Source: Bifidobacteriaceae bacterium (GTDB lineage: Bacteria; Actinomycetota; Actinomycetes; Actinomycetales; WQXJ01). Taken from it: a DNA stretch of 10,938 nt. This document shows, in pieces, positions 1-8,055 of this stretch. Each line of letters opens with the position of its first letter. Positions within the stretch are counted from its first letter, which is position 1. The notes beneath the pieces were generated by a model. That model searched no databases. It was given only the letters and a program-made list of their open reading frames with translations, and was not told the origin of the DNA. Location: positions 1 through 10,938 of the forward strand of contig JAIRPS010000008.1 of the NCBI GenBank assembly GCA_031256885.1, given 5' to 3'. A program made the translations under genes and the position numbers.

Positions 1-1880
1 ACACCAGGGTTGACATCGAGAACAATATTTTCAAAGTCAGAACCTGGCCGGTCGGGTCGTCTTGGTAGATCAGCCACTGCCCAAGGTCCCCAAGCGCCGC
101 TTGCATCTTGGGCGTGCACACGCACTACTTGGTCAGTAGCCGCCAGGTCAGGACTGATTGGCACACTGCCATGGAAGCTGGCGGTGACACTCGAATTGGC
201 TACTTCCAGTTCGATTGGTCCGGCTAAGGGTTGGTTGACTGGGCCAATGATTGCTTCAGCTTTGATGATTGCTTGGGTGGCGGGCCGGCGGTTGCCGGAG
301 TCATGGCCAAGCACCTCATCTGATGCACTGCCTGAAATTTTGACTGTGCCATCACCATTATGGCTGGCTCGCCAGGTTACCACGGACGGCCCAGCTGGAG
401 TGGTGTATGGTGAATCTGCCACCCTAGCGGTGTATACTAAAGCTGGCACGTTTTCCGCAGCAAACTGCTCAACCCGCCCATAATAGGGGAAGAACGATCC
501 AGTTGCTGAAGAACCAATCTCCCAGGTGTAAGCCGGAATACCCAGCTCATCATAAATCCAGTCAATGTCGTTACCAGCATTGTCATAGAGAATCTCGCCA
601 GCCTTACCAGTGTCATGACGGTTGAAATAACTTTGCCTAAACGCCAAATCCTTCAAAGCCGGCTCATTGGGCACGTTCGCAGTCGCATTGTATGCGTAAG
701 GGTAAATCACCAAGCCAGCTGCCGAATGCAAGTTCACATACACACCAGAACGGTCAGCTGGTGCTGGCGTGGTGGTGCCCGTCTTGAAACGGCCAAACAG
801 TTGAGTCAGCAGATCAGCTTCAAACCGTGCTTCCGGCTCGGAGAACGGTGCCTCACCCTTATAGGTAGTTGATGTGGGGTTAGCTGAAGTTGAAGCACCA
901 CCCCAAGCAGTGGCAAAGTTCCGGTTCAGATCAATGCCCGGCTGCTGGCTGTTCCAATTGCTTGAAGAAGGATTGAACAAACTGTCATTCAAATTCTTGC
1001 GTTGCCAAGCCTTCGATGTGTTGACAGGATTAGCGTCACCAGCCGCTGTGTAACGCAAATTCGGGTCAGACAAACCCTCTTGCACCAGCTCAATACCATC
1101 CGGGTTGTTTTGCGGAGCCACCCAAACCTCAGTGCGCTCAAGCAAATCAGTGATCTCCGGGTCGCTGCCATAACCATTGACCAGTTGAACAATGAAACGC
1201 CACAACAGTTCAGAAGTGATGATCTCACGGGCATGCGCCTGGCCCAAGGCGAAGAAACGCGGTTTGCCATTGTGATGATCCCGCCACAAGCCGTCAGTAT
1301 TGGCACCGGCAGTGATTCGCAAAGCCAACAAGTCATGACCCTGCGAGGCGTCACGGCTCTTGCGGTAGCTTGGCCCATAGTTGACCAACTCAACCAATTC
1401 AGGATAAGCCTGGGCAACATCAGCTAAAAATGCTTCATAAGCTGCCACAGTGCGGTAACCACCATAGAAGGTGGGGTATTCATTGCCAGCGAGGCGGCTG
1501 GGTAACGGGTAGTTCACCAAGGCGCGGGTCCGCGTCAAAGCAACCCGGCTTGACCCGGCAATCGACTGGCCATAGGTTTGGCTGCCAACCACCTGAGCAC
1601 CCGCCTGGCTGAGTTGCGCGGCAGTGGCGGAATCACCGAGCAACTGAACTGCGGCATCGGCGGTGCCAATAATGTCCTGGTCGGCCAGGAGGTCAGCAAA
1701 GGCGGTCTGGCTGAGACTGCCTCGGGCAACCGTCAAGACAATGACGTCATCGGTCGGTTCAGCTGCCACGGCGGGCAGCGGCGCAGCCAAGCTGCCGAAC
1801 AGGCAAACAGCTAAGCCAACGCGGCAAAGTTTCGGCCAGCGGTTGCTAAAACCGCTGGCGGGGGGAGTGGATTTGATCAT
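1..1880 (-). CDS. Secreted M14-family zinc carboxypeptidase, C-terminus beyond the window
   Basis: Exported metallocarboxypeptidase that removes C-terminal residues from peptides; 626 complete codons are open and the 3' end lies outside the window. The first 40 residues form a signal peptide (basic start, hydrophobic core near 21-35, Ala-rich cleavage site near 39/40). Residues 41-128 look like a propeptide; the catalytic domain spans about 130-485. Catalytic set seen: zinc ligands H216 and E219 in HARE, H385 in NLHS; R294 in WQRK (CPA R127); NPDG at 259-262; N319-R320 in DLNRN (CPA N144-R145); Y432 exactly 22 residues before catalytic E454, as Tyr248 to Glu270 in carboxypeptidase A. The residue matching CPA position 255 is Ile439, as in A-type enzymes, so preference for hydrophobic C-terminal residues is an inference. 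Residues 486-626 resemble a beta-sandwich accessory domain. The ATG at 1880 has AAGGAG at 1888-1893, 7 nt upstream. Sure of family; substrate unknown. Confidence 0.93.
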   Translation of the reverse strand, partial: MIKSTPPASGFSNRWPKLCRVGLAVCLFGSLAAPLPAVAAEPTDDVIVLTVARGSLSQTAFADLLADQDIIGTADAAVQLLGDSATAAQLSQAGAQVVGSQTYGQSIAGSSRVALTRTRALVNYPLPSRLAGNEYPTFYGGYRTVAAYEAFLADVAQAYPELVELVNYGPSYRKSRDASQGHDLLALRITAGANTDGLWRDHHNGKPRFFALGQAHAREIITSELLWRFIVQLVNGYGSDPEITDLLERTEVWVAPQNNPDGIELVQEGLSDPNLRYTAAGDANPVNTSKAWQRKNLNDSLFNPSSSNWNSQQPGIDLNRNFATAWGGASTSANPTSTTYKGEAPFSEPEARFEADLLTQLFGRFKTGTTTPAPADRSGVYVNLHSAAGLVIYPYAYNATANVPNEPALKDLAFRQSYFNRHDTGKAGEILYDNAGNDIDWIYDELGIPAYTWEIGSSATGSFFPYYGRVEQFAAENVPALVYTARVADSPYTTPAGPSVVTWRASHNGDGTVKISGSASDEVLGHDSGNRRPATQAIIKAEAIIGPVNQPLAGPIELEVANSSVTASFHGSVPISPDLAATDQVVRVHAQDASGAWGPWAVADLPRRPDRPGSDFENIVLDVNPG

Positions 1881-1928
1881 GAAAAAGCTCCTTGTGATTT
1901 GTCAAAGATGCGCGAGATTGCGCCGGAA

Positions 1929-1969
1929 AGCCGGTCAAAAGGCAAAACCGTGTCGAAGGTTGACCGGCT
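1929..1969 (-). repeat. Inverted repeat in the carboxypeptidase leader
   Basis: Ten-base perfect arms (agccggtcaa at 1929-1938 and ttgaccggct at 1960-1969) flank a 21-nt spacer, 49-89 nt upstream of the M14 carboxypeptidase ATG. In the mRNA this would form a stem-loop within the 5' leader; in DNA it could be an operator. No U-tract follows, so there is no clear attenuator. Function unknown. Confidence 0.5.
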
Positions 1970-2221
1970 GGCTTGGCGGGCTGTCGCAACATCAGGCAGC
2001 AGCTTTACACTGGGGGAGCAGCGGGAAGCTGAGGCCGGGGTGGAGCGAGTCAGCAGGCGGTGCCTGGGACCTCCGACCGGTTAAACATTCGACAACCAAG
2101 CGTGGCAACAGGCAGGGTCAGCAGCAACGCTGCCCCGGGAGCAATCACGGCACCAGCCGGACTGTTCATAATGCCCACGCTTTCTGATCAAGGAACATGG
2201 CTACTAAACGAGCCGCCAGTG

Positions 2222-2250
2222 ATGCTAGCACACCGCTGGGGGCATGTCAC
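2222..2250 (-). promoter_or_regulatory. Candidate promoter of the M14 carboxypeptidase
   Basis: On the minus strand, GTGACA (2245-2250; five of six bases match TTGACA) is separated by 17 bp from TAGCAT (2222-2227), a TAnnnT-type -10. It lies just after the terminator hairpin of the RCC1-repeat gene and points at the carboxypeptidase. If used, the start near 2215 would leave a leader of about 335 nt. The region 1894-2221 otherwise holds one inverted repeat and no gene I can support. Confidence 0.45.
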
Positions 2251-2284
2251 ATCCTGAAGTCTGTGGGGGTGGTTTGCGGCATTG

Positions 2285-2328
2285 CAGTGGTCAGGTTCTT
2301 CCCGAAAACCGGAAGAACCTGACCACTG
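2285..2328 (-). terminator. Hairpin terminator of the RCC1-repeat gene
   Basis: A perfect 18-bp stem (2285-2302 with 2311-2328) with an 8-nt loop begins 17 nt after the stop codon of the RCC1-repeat gene. No T-run follows on the minus strand, so it is an I-shaped hairpin, a form common in actinobacteria. Its position after the stop and before the carboxypeptidase promoter supports the call. Confidence 0.75.
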
Positions 2329-2345
2329 TCAACACTGCGCTTGGT

Positions 2346-4775
2346 TCAGCCGGTGATTGCGTAAATAGCATGATCAACGGTGAAAACGCTTGCTATGTTG
2401 GTCAAGCCCTGCACATGTATGGGGGTCAGGCGCTTGTAAACGCTTGTACCATCACCGAGTTGATCACGACTGTTGTCGCCCCAAGCCCAAACCGGACCAT
2501 CGCCCCGTACCGCATAAACCGACCCTTCACCAACAGTGATGCCCACAATGTTGGTTAAGCCAACAGTTTGGATTGGCCTGAGCGAAGCCTGATCAGTGCC
2601 GTCACCCAACTGACCGTCGCCGTTGTCACCCCAAGCCCAAACCGTCCCGTCACTAAGCAAAGCGTATGCCCCGTAATTGCCGGTAACTACACTTACCACA
2701 TCCGCTAGACCGTTAACTTGCATAGGTGCAGGCCGATCAACGCTGTCGCCACTTCCCAGTTGGCCGTAACTGTTGGCTCCCCAAGACCAAAGTGTGCCGT
2801 CATCAAGCAAAGCGTAAGCCGCTTGACGAAAGGCAACGATTTGACGCACATTGGTCAAACCATAAACCTGTACAGGAACATAACGAGGAAGGAAGGTGCC
2901 ATCTCCCAGCTGACCGAAGTTGTTTTCACCCCATGCCCAGGCGGTACCGTCATTGCGTAAAGCATAAGCTGAATGTTCATCAGTAATGATGGCAGTGACA
3001 CCAGTCAGACTGCCAACACGTACAGGGATAGGTTGATCAGCCGGGTTGCCATAACCAAGGGCACCATTAGTGTTTTCACCCCATGCCCAGGCTGTGCCGT
3101 CACTGCATATGGCGTAAGCCGAGGACTCGCTAGTAACCACACTAACAACATCGGACAGACCGCTAATTGGCGCGGCTGTCAATTGCCTATTGGTGGTGCC
3201 ATTGCCGAGCTGACCGGAGTTGTTGTCTCCCCAAGCCCAAACCGTGCCGTCACTGCGCAATGCGTAAGCCGAGTACTTGCCGGCAGCCACACTGACTACA
3301 TCAGTTAGACCGCTAACTGGCACAGGGCTGAACCGATCAGTGGTAGTGCCGTCGCCCAACTGACCAGCATTGTTATATCCCCAAGCCCAAACCGTGCCAT
3401 CTTGCAGCAAAGCGTAAGTCGACTCAGGCGTTTCATCATTACTGCGAACAATTGCTGTAACAGGAGTGGTGAAAACCGGGAGGAGACCGGGAACTGTGCG
3501 ACTGATCGACCGGCCGTCGCCGCGGACATTCGCATTATTTGAATAGGTAAACCCCCACGTCCAAAGGGTTTGGTCGGCCGCCACCGCAAAAGCTAAACCG
3601 GTTCCGTATGCAGCGTTGACTTGTGTCAAACTGACAATATTCGACAAACCACTGACTTGCACCGGTGTGCTACTTCGCGGTAGCTGAGAATCAGCTAACT
3701 GACCATTCTCATTGTCGCCCCAAGCCCAGACTGTGCCGTCACTGCGTAGGGCGTGAGCTGCGGCGTAGCCGGCAACCAGACTGGTGACGTTGGTTAGACC
3801 AGCCACTTGCTCAGGATCAGTCCGCCAACTGGTGCTGCCGCTGCCAACTTGGCCGAATCTGTTATCACCCCAAGCCCAGACTGTGCCATCACCGCGTAAA
3901 GCATAGGTTGTGTTGTAGCCAGAAAACAGGCGGGTGACGTTGGACAGGCTGCTCAGCGCTGTGGGGGTGGGTTGTACAGACCCAGTGTATCCCCAACTCC
4001 AAACCGTGCCGTCACGGCGTAAAGCGGCAACCGCAGAGTCGGTTGGTGCAATCTGCACAATATCGCTGAGGTTGAGTGCCTGGACGGGGCTGAGCTGGGA
4101 AGTAGTGTTACCGTTGCCAAGCATGCCATGGTAGTTCTCTCCCCAAGCCCAAACCGTGCCGTCATTACATAAAGCATAAGCAGACGATCCTGCGGCGAAA
4201 ACTTGTCGAACATCGGTTAGGTTAGACACTTGCACAGGGGTGGAGCGGCTAACCGTGTCACCAGTGCCGAGCTCGCCACGATTGTTGGCACCCCAAGCCC
4301 AAACCGTACCATCACCCAGGACAGCATAGGTTACAAAAATGCCGGCAGTCACACTGACCACATCAGTTAGACCGCTGACTTGTACAGGGGCGGAACGGTT
4401 GGTGTTGGTGCCGTCACCAAGCTGGCCAGAATCGTTGTTCCCCCAACTCCAGAGCGTTCCGTCACTGCGCAAAGCGTAAGCAGACAACCAATGATTGAGA
4501 CCAGCAGTGGTGGCAATAGCGGTGATGTTAGTCAAACCGCTCACCGGTGCAGCCTGCCAACGGTCAGTGGTGGTGCCGTCACCCAGCCGACCGTCAGTAT
4601 TGATTCCCCAAGTCCAAACCGTGCCGTCGCCGCTCAACAGATAAGTTGAACCACCAACGCTGATGCTGCTAACAACACTGGTCACAGCTGATATTTGCAT
4701 AGGTGTAGCCGACCAGTCAACCGGGTCACCAAGATAACCCGCGAAAGGATCATGACCCCAAGCAAAAACTTGTCC
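2346..4775 (-). repeat. Region of 16 tandem RCC1-coding repeats
   Basis: Imperfect coding repeats of about 150 bp. The most conserved DNA segment, read on the plus strand, is ccccaagcccaaaccgtgcc followed by gtcactgcg, encoding DGTVWAWG on the minus strand. Adjacent units differ at many positions, so the array is old or diversifying rather than freshly amplified. Two units are atypical: unit 6, near 3960-4020, lacks the GQLGDGT segment, and unit 9, near 3430-3590, has lost most consensus residues. Confidence 0.85.
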
Positions 4776-5645
4776 GGCTTGGCTAGATGGTGTGGGGCTG
4801 GGTGTCAGGCTTGGTGTTTCCGATGCCGTAGGGCTGGCTGAGTCAGAAGGCGATGGGCTTGAGCTGACCGACGGCGCCTGGCTGGGTGTCAGGCTTGGCG
4901 TGTCCGATGCCGTAGGGCTGGGCGAACTGCTGGCTGAGTCAGAAGGTGTGGGACTGGCGGAAACACTGGGCAACACGCTCGGTGCTGCTGAGACACTCGG
5001 AGTGAGGCAGTTACAGGCCTCAGTTGGTGAAACAACCTCCACAACCACCGTCACAACCGGGCTGACTACCACAGTTTCCCCTGGTGGGGTCACGGTTGCT
5101 GCTGGTTGGGGCGTGGCGGGCGAGGCGGTTGGTCCGGTCAAGTTGACCGATTTGGCAGCGCTGGTGACTTTACGCCACCGTTTGGTTTGCACCAATTTGG
5201 CTTGAAACTGGCCGGTTTGCTTCACCACAACAGTTTTGGCGAACTGGCCTTTGCTGTTGCTGCGCACGGTGGTGAGCCGCGCCCATGTTTTTCCAGCAGC
5301 TTTGAAGTTGAGCTGCACTTTGGCGCGTTTGATGGCTTTGCCGCCTTTGCGGAAAGTGACTTTGCCGCTGACTTTGACTTGACCTTGAGCGTTTGGTTTG
5401 CCAACTTTCAAGGTGATCTTGCTGGGGGCTGCCTTAGCTTTGACTGTTGGCAGTGCCAAACCGGCAGCAGCCGGTACGGTTTGATCAGCCACAGATTGGT
5501 TGAAAAGCCGTTCAAAATCGGCTCCAACTACTTGCTGGGGAGTCAGCCGCGGTAAGGGGGTTGCCTGACTGGCGGGGGTGATAACAAAACTGAAACTGGC
5601 TAACAGCAAACCACAAACTAGTTTGACGCAGCGCACTTTTGGCAT
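2346..5645 (-). CDS. Large secreted protein: Ig-like domain, Ser/Pro/Thr stalk, 16 RCC1 repeats
   Basis: A 1099-residue exported protein of unknown function. Residues 1-28 form a signal peptide (K3, R5, K8, hydrophobic 9-23, likely cut after SQA). Residues 74-170 are a Lys/Arg-rich, Ig-like beta domain. Residues 171-290 are a Pro/Ser/Thr-rich stalk of PSxSPSP-type sequence with two Cys in ACNC (211, 213), plausibly O-glycosylated. From about 291 to the end are 16 RCC1-type units of about 50 residues built on DGTVWAWGxN, GQLGDGT and SGLTDVVSV. Unit 6 is shortened and unit 9 is diverged. RCC1 units form beta-propeller blades, usually seven, so 16 units suggest two propellers. The chain opens with a VFAWG strand and ends with a YAITG strand, which could close the ring. 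There is no LPXTG and no C-terminal membrane segment, so it is probably released or held non-covalently. The ATG at 5645 was chosen over in-frame ATG 5663 and GTG 5693 because AGGAAGG lies 8 nt before it. Adhesion or glycan binding are possible roles. Confidence 0.9.
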   Translation of the reverse strand: MPKVRCVKLVCGLLLASFSFVITPASQATPLPRLTPQQVVGADFERLFNQSVADQTVPAAAGLALPTVKAKAAPSKITLKVGKPNAQGQVKVSGKVTFRKGGKAIKRAKVQLNFKAAGKTWARLTTVRSNSKGQFAKTVVVKQTGQFQAKLVQTKRWRKVTSAAKSVNLTGPTASPATPQPAATVTPPGETVVVSPVVTVVVEVVSPTEACNCLTPSVSAAPSVLPSVSASPTPSDSASSSPSPTASDTPSLTPSQAPSVSSSPSPSDSASPTASETPSLTPSPTPSSQAGQVFAWGHDPFAGYLGDPVDWSATPMQISAVTSVVSSISVGGSTYLLSGDGTVWTWGINTDGRLGDGTTTDRWQAAPVSGLTNITAIATTAGLNHWLSAYALRSDGTLWSWGNNDSGQLGDGTNTNRSAPVQVSGLTDVVSVTAGIFVTYAVLGDGTVWAWGANNRGELGTGDTVSRSTPVQVSNLTDVRQVFAAGSSAYALCNDGTVWAWGENYHGMLGNGNTTSQLSPVQALNLSDIVQIAPTDSAVAALRRDGTVWSWGYTGSVQPTPTALSSLSNVTRLFSGYNTTYALRGDGTVWAWGDNRFGQVGSGSTSWRTDPEQVAGLTNVTSLVAGYAAAHALRSDGTVWAWGDNENGQLADSQLPRSSTPVQVSGLSNIVSLTQVNAAYGTGLAFAVAADQTLWTWGFTYSNNANVRGDGRSISRTVPGLLPVFTTPVTAIVRSNDETPESTYALLQDGTVWAWGYNNAGQLGDGTTTDRFSPVPVSGLTDVVSVAAGKYSAYALRSDGTVWAWGDNNSGQLGNGTTNRQLTAAPISGLSDVVSVVTSESSAYAICSDGTAWAWGENTNGALGYGNPADQPIPVRVGSLTGVTAIITDEHSAYALRNDGTAWAWGENNFGQLGDGTFLPRYVPVQVYGLTNVRQIVAFRQAAYALLDDGTLWSWGANSYGQLGSGDSVDRPAPMQVNGLADVVSVVTGNYGAYALLSDGTVWAWGDNGDGQLGDGTDQASLRPIQTVGLTNIVGITVGEGSVYAVRGDGPVWAWGDNSRDQLGDGTSVYKRLTPIHVQGLTNIASVFTVDHAIYAITG
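4797..4921 (-). repeat. Internal duplication in the Ser/Pro/Thr stalk
   Basis: Segments 4797-4837 and 4881-4921 match at 39 of 41 positions with an 84-bp offset (28 codons, in frame). Each encodes a PTASxTPSLTPS block of the stalk. This is a recent in-frame duplication that would lengthen the linker. Confidence 0.8.
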
Positions 5646-5653
5646 TGGGGTGG

Positions 5654-5660
5654 CCTTCCT
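5654..5660 (-). promoter_or_regulatory. Ribosome binding site deciding the RCC1-gene start
   Basis: AGGAAGG on the minus strand, 8 nt before the ATG at 5645. It overlaps the upstream in-frame ATG at 5663, which therefore is not the likely start. Confidence 0.75.
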
Positions 5661-5786
5661 CATGGGCAAACCCCAAATTGGCCACAAAACCACCGATCAG
5701 TGCGAATGCTGCGTTTGGCAAGGGGCAGCGATCCGGACTGTGCGGTGGTGCCGCTCTGTCTGGGCATGGGTTAGGTGACCATTGGG

Positions 5787-5804
5787 GCTTGGTCTACACC
5801 AAGC
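5787..5804. promoter_or_regulatory. dre-like operator over the RCC1-gene transcription start
   Basis: A palindrome with 7-bp perfect arms (gcttggt at 5787-5793, accaagc at 5798-5804) and a 4-base centre. The plus-strand core tggtctacacca (5790-5801) matches 11 of 12 bases of the dre core TGGTCTAGACCA bound by DasR/NagR, and contains the GT-N-TA-N-AC signature of the GntR/HutC family. It starts one base after the -10 box and covers the predicted start near 5798, the classic position for a repressor site. The same bases could also form a 5'-terminal mRNA hairpin. The regulator is inferred; no regulator gene is in the window. Confidence 0.55.
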
Positions 5805-5858
5805 ACCTTACGCCTTGTCGGGCACCGCTGTCAAGCATATTACGTAGAAAATTTTGTG
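5805..5858 (-). promoter_or_regulatory. Promoter of the RCC1-repeat gene with UP-like element
   Basis: On the minus strand, a perfect -35 TTGACA (5829-5834) is followed by an 18-bp spacer and TAAGGT (5805-5810). AT-rich sequence containing AAAATTTT (5836-5858) sits at about -40 to -60, where an UP element would be. The transcription start is expected near 5798, giving a leader of about 150 nt. This is one of the two best sigma-A-type promoters in the window. Confidence 0.75.
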
Positions 5859-5897
5859 AGGTACTTAGCCGGCAGTGGGCGGGCACTAATTGAGTGG

Positions 5898-5913
5898 TCA
5901 ACAACTTTGTTGA
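5898..5913. repeat. Short palindrome upstream of the RCC1-gene promoter
   Basis: tcaacaa and ttgttga, perfect 7-base arms around a 2-base centre, about 64 bp upstream of the -35 box. It could be a second regulator site or chance. The rest of 5859-6049 shows no gene or strong signal. Confidence 0.3.
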
Positions 5914-6049
5914 TACTAGCGCCCCAAGCGTCAGCCAGGCCCAATCGGACTGTGTAGGCAGCCGGTACTAGTCAACGTGTTTGGTTGTTAGCTAGTGGGT
6001 CTGTGTCGGTAGCCAACAAGCTTGCCGGCACCGCCAACCTGACTGGTGG

Positions 6050-6097
6050 TCAGCGTGGGTTTTGTTTCCTTCGTGAAGGAAACAAAACCCACGCTGA
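6050..6097 (-). terminator. Hairpin terminator of pckG
   Basis: A 23-base perfect inverted repeat (6050-6072 with 6075-6097) separated by two bases, in practice a 22-bp stem with a 4-base loop, starting 7 nt after the pckG stop. No T-run follows on the minus strand. It separates pckG from the co-oriented RCC1-repeat gene, which has its own promoter. Being fully symmetric, it could work in both directions. Confidence 0.8.
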
Positions 6098-6104
6098 ACC
6101 TTGA

Positions 6105-7952
6105 TCAAGCCTGAGCAGCTTGCAAACGGTCACGCAACTGGTTGAGTTGGTCAGCCAGTGCCTGGGGGAGGCGGTCACCAAACTGAGCAAAATACTCTTG
6201 CGTCAAATCGCATTCCGCCAACCAAGCATCCACCGGGATTGAGAACAGCTCATCAAGCTGCCCTTCAGTCAAAGACAAATCGTGAACATCGAACTCGCCA
6301 CGCTCCGGCAGTAAGCCAATTGGCGTTTCCTCAGCAGCCAGTTGGCCAGACACGCGACCAACCGCCCAAGCCAAAACCCGCGAATTGTCGCCGAAACCTG
6401 GCCAAATGAACTTGCCATTGGCATCCTTACGGAACCAGTTGACCTGGAAAATATGCGGTGCTTTGTCACCCAACAACTCGCCCATATGCAACCAGTGCGC
6501 CCAATAGTCAGCCATGTTGTAACCGCAGAACGGCAGCATGGCAAACGGGTCGCGGCGCAACGCGCCAACCGTACCTTCAGCAGCAGCAGTCTGTTCAGAA
6601 GAAACCGTGGCACCCACAAACACGCCATGCTCCCAGCTCAAAGACTGGTTAACCACAGGCACGTTGCTGGCGCGACGCCCGCCGAACAAAATGATGTCAA
6701 CCGGCACACCGCCCGGATCATCGAACTCTTTGGCAATGATTGGGCATTGGCTGGCCGGTGCGGTGAACCGTGAGTTCGGGTGTGAAGAAACCCGCCCGCA
6801 ATCAGGCGTCCAATCCTCACCCTGCCAGTCAATCAAATGAGCTGGCGGCTGATCGGTCATACCCTCCCACCAAACATCGCCATCGTCAGTTAACGCAACA
6901 TTGGTGAAAATTGAGTTGGCCTGCATTGACAGCATCGCGTTGGCGTTGGTTTTCATTGACGTGCCAGGAGCTACGCCAAAGAAGCCTGCCTCCGGGTTGA
7001 TGGCGTAAAGACGCCCATCCGGTCCCGGACGCATCCAGGCAATGTCATCGCCCACAGTTTCAACCTTCCAACCAGGAATGGTTGGCACCAGCATGGCCAG
7101 GTTAGTTTTACCGGTAGCTGAAGGGAAAGCCCCCGTCACCACGTAGGTTTTACCTTCCGGGCTGGTCAGCTTGAGGATCAGCATGTGCTCAGCCATCCAA
7201 TCTTGGGCGCGGCCCATGACTGAAGCAATCCGCAAGGCGTAACACTTCTTGCCGAGCAGTGCGTTACCGCCATAGCCCGAACCGAACGACCAGATTTCCC
7301 GAGTCGCCGGGAAATGGGTGATGTACTTTTCGTCGTTGCAAGGCCATGGCACATCGCTGCGCGCGTTACCATCAGCATCAATCAGCGGGTAACCAACCGA
7401 ATGAACCGCTGGCACCCACTCAGTGTCCTCACCAATCAAATCAAGCGCCGCCTGCCCCATCCGGGTCATAATGCGCATGTTGACCACCACATAAGGTGAG
7501 TCAGTGATCTCAATGCCGAGCTTCGAAATGCTGCCCCCAAGCGGACCCATCGAAAACGGCACCACATACATGGTGCGTCCGCGCATACAACCACTGAAAA
7601 CTTTATCCAAGGTTTGGCGCATCTGCGCTGGGTCAGCCCAATTGTTGGTTGGGCCAGCATCAATTTGCTGATCAGAGCAAATGAAAGTACGCGATTCAAC
7701 CCGCGCCACATCAGAAGGAAGTGAACGAGCGAGGAAAGAATTCGGTCGCTTGTCAGGGTTCAGCCTGAGCAAAGTGCCCGAAGCCACCATCTGCTCAGTC
7801 AAACGATCCCACTCCGCCTGAGAGCCATCACACCAGACGATCTCAGATGGTTGGGTTTTGGTCGCCACGTCAGCGACCCATTGGATAAGTTGAATATTAC
7901 TGGTCGGCGCACCGGCGGCTACAGCAGCCACAGAGGTATCAGCGACTGTCAT
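6105..7952 (-). CDS. pckG: Phosphoenolpyruvate carboxykinase (GTP)
   Basis: Cytosolic GTP-dependent PEP carboxykinase (615 residues, normal for the family), interconverting oxaloacetate + GTP and PEP + CO2 + GDP at the gluconeogenic/anaplerotic node. Motifs in order: [13 protein letters not shown] (125-137), [16 protein letters not shown] then GKK (K235-K236), the metal-binding His256 in MAEHM, P-loop FPSATGKTN (276-284), kinase-2 GDDIAWM (Asp302-303), [29 protein letters not shown], and the guanine-pocket region WFRKD...WPGFGDNSR. Unusual: the P-loop residue normally Cys in GTP-type enzymes (PSACGKTN) is Thr280 (codon ACC, plus-strand ggt at 7113-7115). The ATG at 7952 was chosen because GGAAGGA lies 6 nt upstream; in-frame ATG 7967 and TTG 7979 lack such a site. 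Divergent from pncB and followed by a strong hairpin, so probably monocistronic. Confidence 0.97.
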   Translation of the reverse strand: MTVADTSVAAVAAGAPTSNIQLIQWVADVATKTQPSEIVWCDGSQAEWDRLTEQMVASGTLLRLNPDKRPNSFLARSLPSDVARVESRTFICSDQQIDAGPTNNWADPAQMRQTLDKVFSGCMRGRTMYVVPFSMGPLGGSISKLGIEITDSPYVVVNMRIMTRMGQAALDLIGEDTEWVPAVHSVGYPLIDADGNARSDVPWPCNDEKYITHFPATREIWSFGSGYGGNALLGKKCYALRIASVMGRAQDWMAEHMLILKLTSPEGKTYVVTGAFPSATGKTNLAMLVPTIPGWKVETVGDDIAWMRPGPDGRLYAINPEAGFFGVAPGTSMKTNANAMLSMQANSIFTNVALTDDGDVWWEGMTDQPPAHLIDWQGEDWTPDCGRVSSHPNSRFTAPASQCPIIAKEFDDPGGVPVDIILFGGRRASNVPVVNQSLSWEHGVFVGATVSSEQTAAAEGTVGALRRDPFAMLPFCGYNMADYWAHWLHMGELLGDKAPHIFQVNWFRKDANGKFIWPGFGDNSRVLAWAVGRVSGQLAAEETPIGLLPERGEFDVHDLSLTEGQLDELFSIPVDAWLAECDLTQEYFAQFGDRLPQALADQLNQLRDRLQAAQA

Positions 7953-7958
7953 GGGCAG

Positions 7959-7965
7959 TCCTTCC
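7959..7965 (-). promoter_or_regulatory. Ribosome binding site deciding the pckG start
   Basis: GGAAGGA on the minus strand, 6 nt before the ATG at 7952. It rules against the longer in-frame starts at 7967 and 7979. Confidence 0.75.
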
Positions 7966-7994
7966 ATCAAGGTTGACAATCTTGGAACCCTGCC

Positions 7995-8036
7995 AGATTA
8001 GCGGTTTATGACGGTTTTTGCATCCCGAAAGGTCAA
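7995..8036 (-). promoter_or_regulatory. Weak candidate promoter elements for pckG
   Basis: Minus-strand TAATCT (7995-8000) fits the TAnnnT -10 pattern and would give a leader of about 37 nt. A TTGACC hexamer lies at 8031-8036 but is 30 bp away, too far to pair with it. A CATAAA (8005-8010) pairs with TTGACC only at 20 bp. The promoter is probably in this stretch, but the exact elements are uncertain. Confidence 0.3.
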
Positions 8037-8055
8037 ACAGTGCAGCAATCGACCG

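Noticed and set aside
2050..2169. A 39-codon minus-strand frame with a hydrophobic middle in the carboxypeptidase leader
   Set aside because: No good ribosome site, no recognisable family, and its length is expected by chance.
10..2257. Plus-strand open frames across the carboxypeptidase and its leader
   Set aside because: They lie antisense to a complete, motif-bearing M14 enzyme or in its leader, carry no family sequence, and lack convincing ribosome sites.
2244..5205. Several plus-strand frames with repetitive proteins
   Set aside because: They are antisense shadows of the RCC1 repeats and the Ser/Pro/Thr stalk; their repetition comes from the real gene.
5646..5693. Longer N-terminus for the RCC1-repeat protein (starts at 5693 or 5663)
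   Set aside because: The ATG at 5645 has AGGAAGG at ideal spacing and gives a proper signal peptide; the upstream starts lack ribosome sites.
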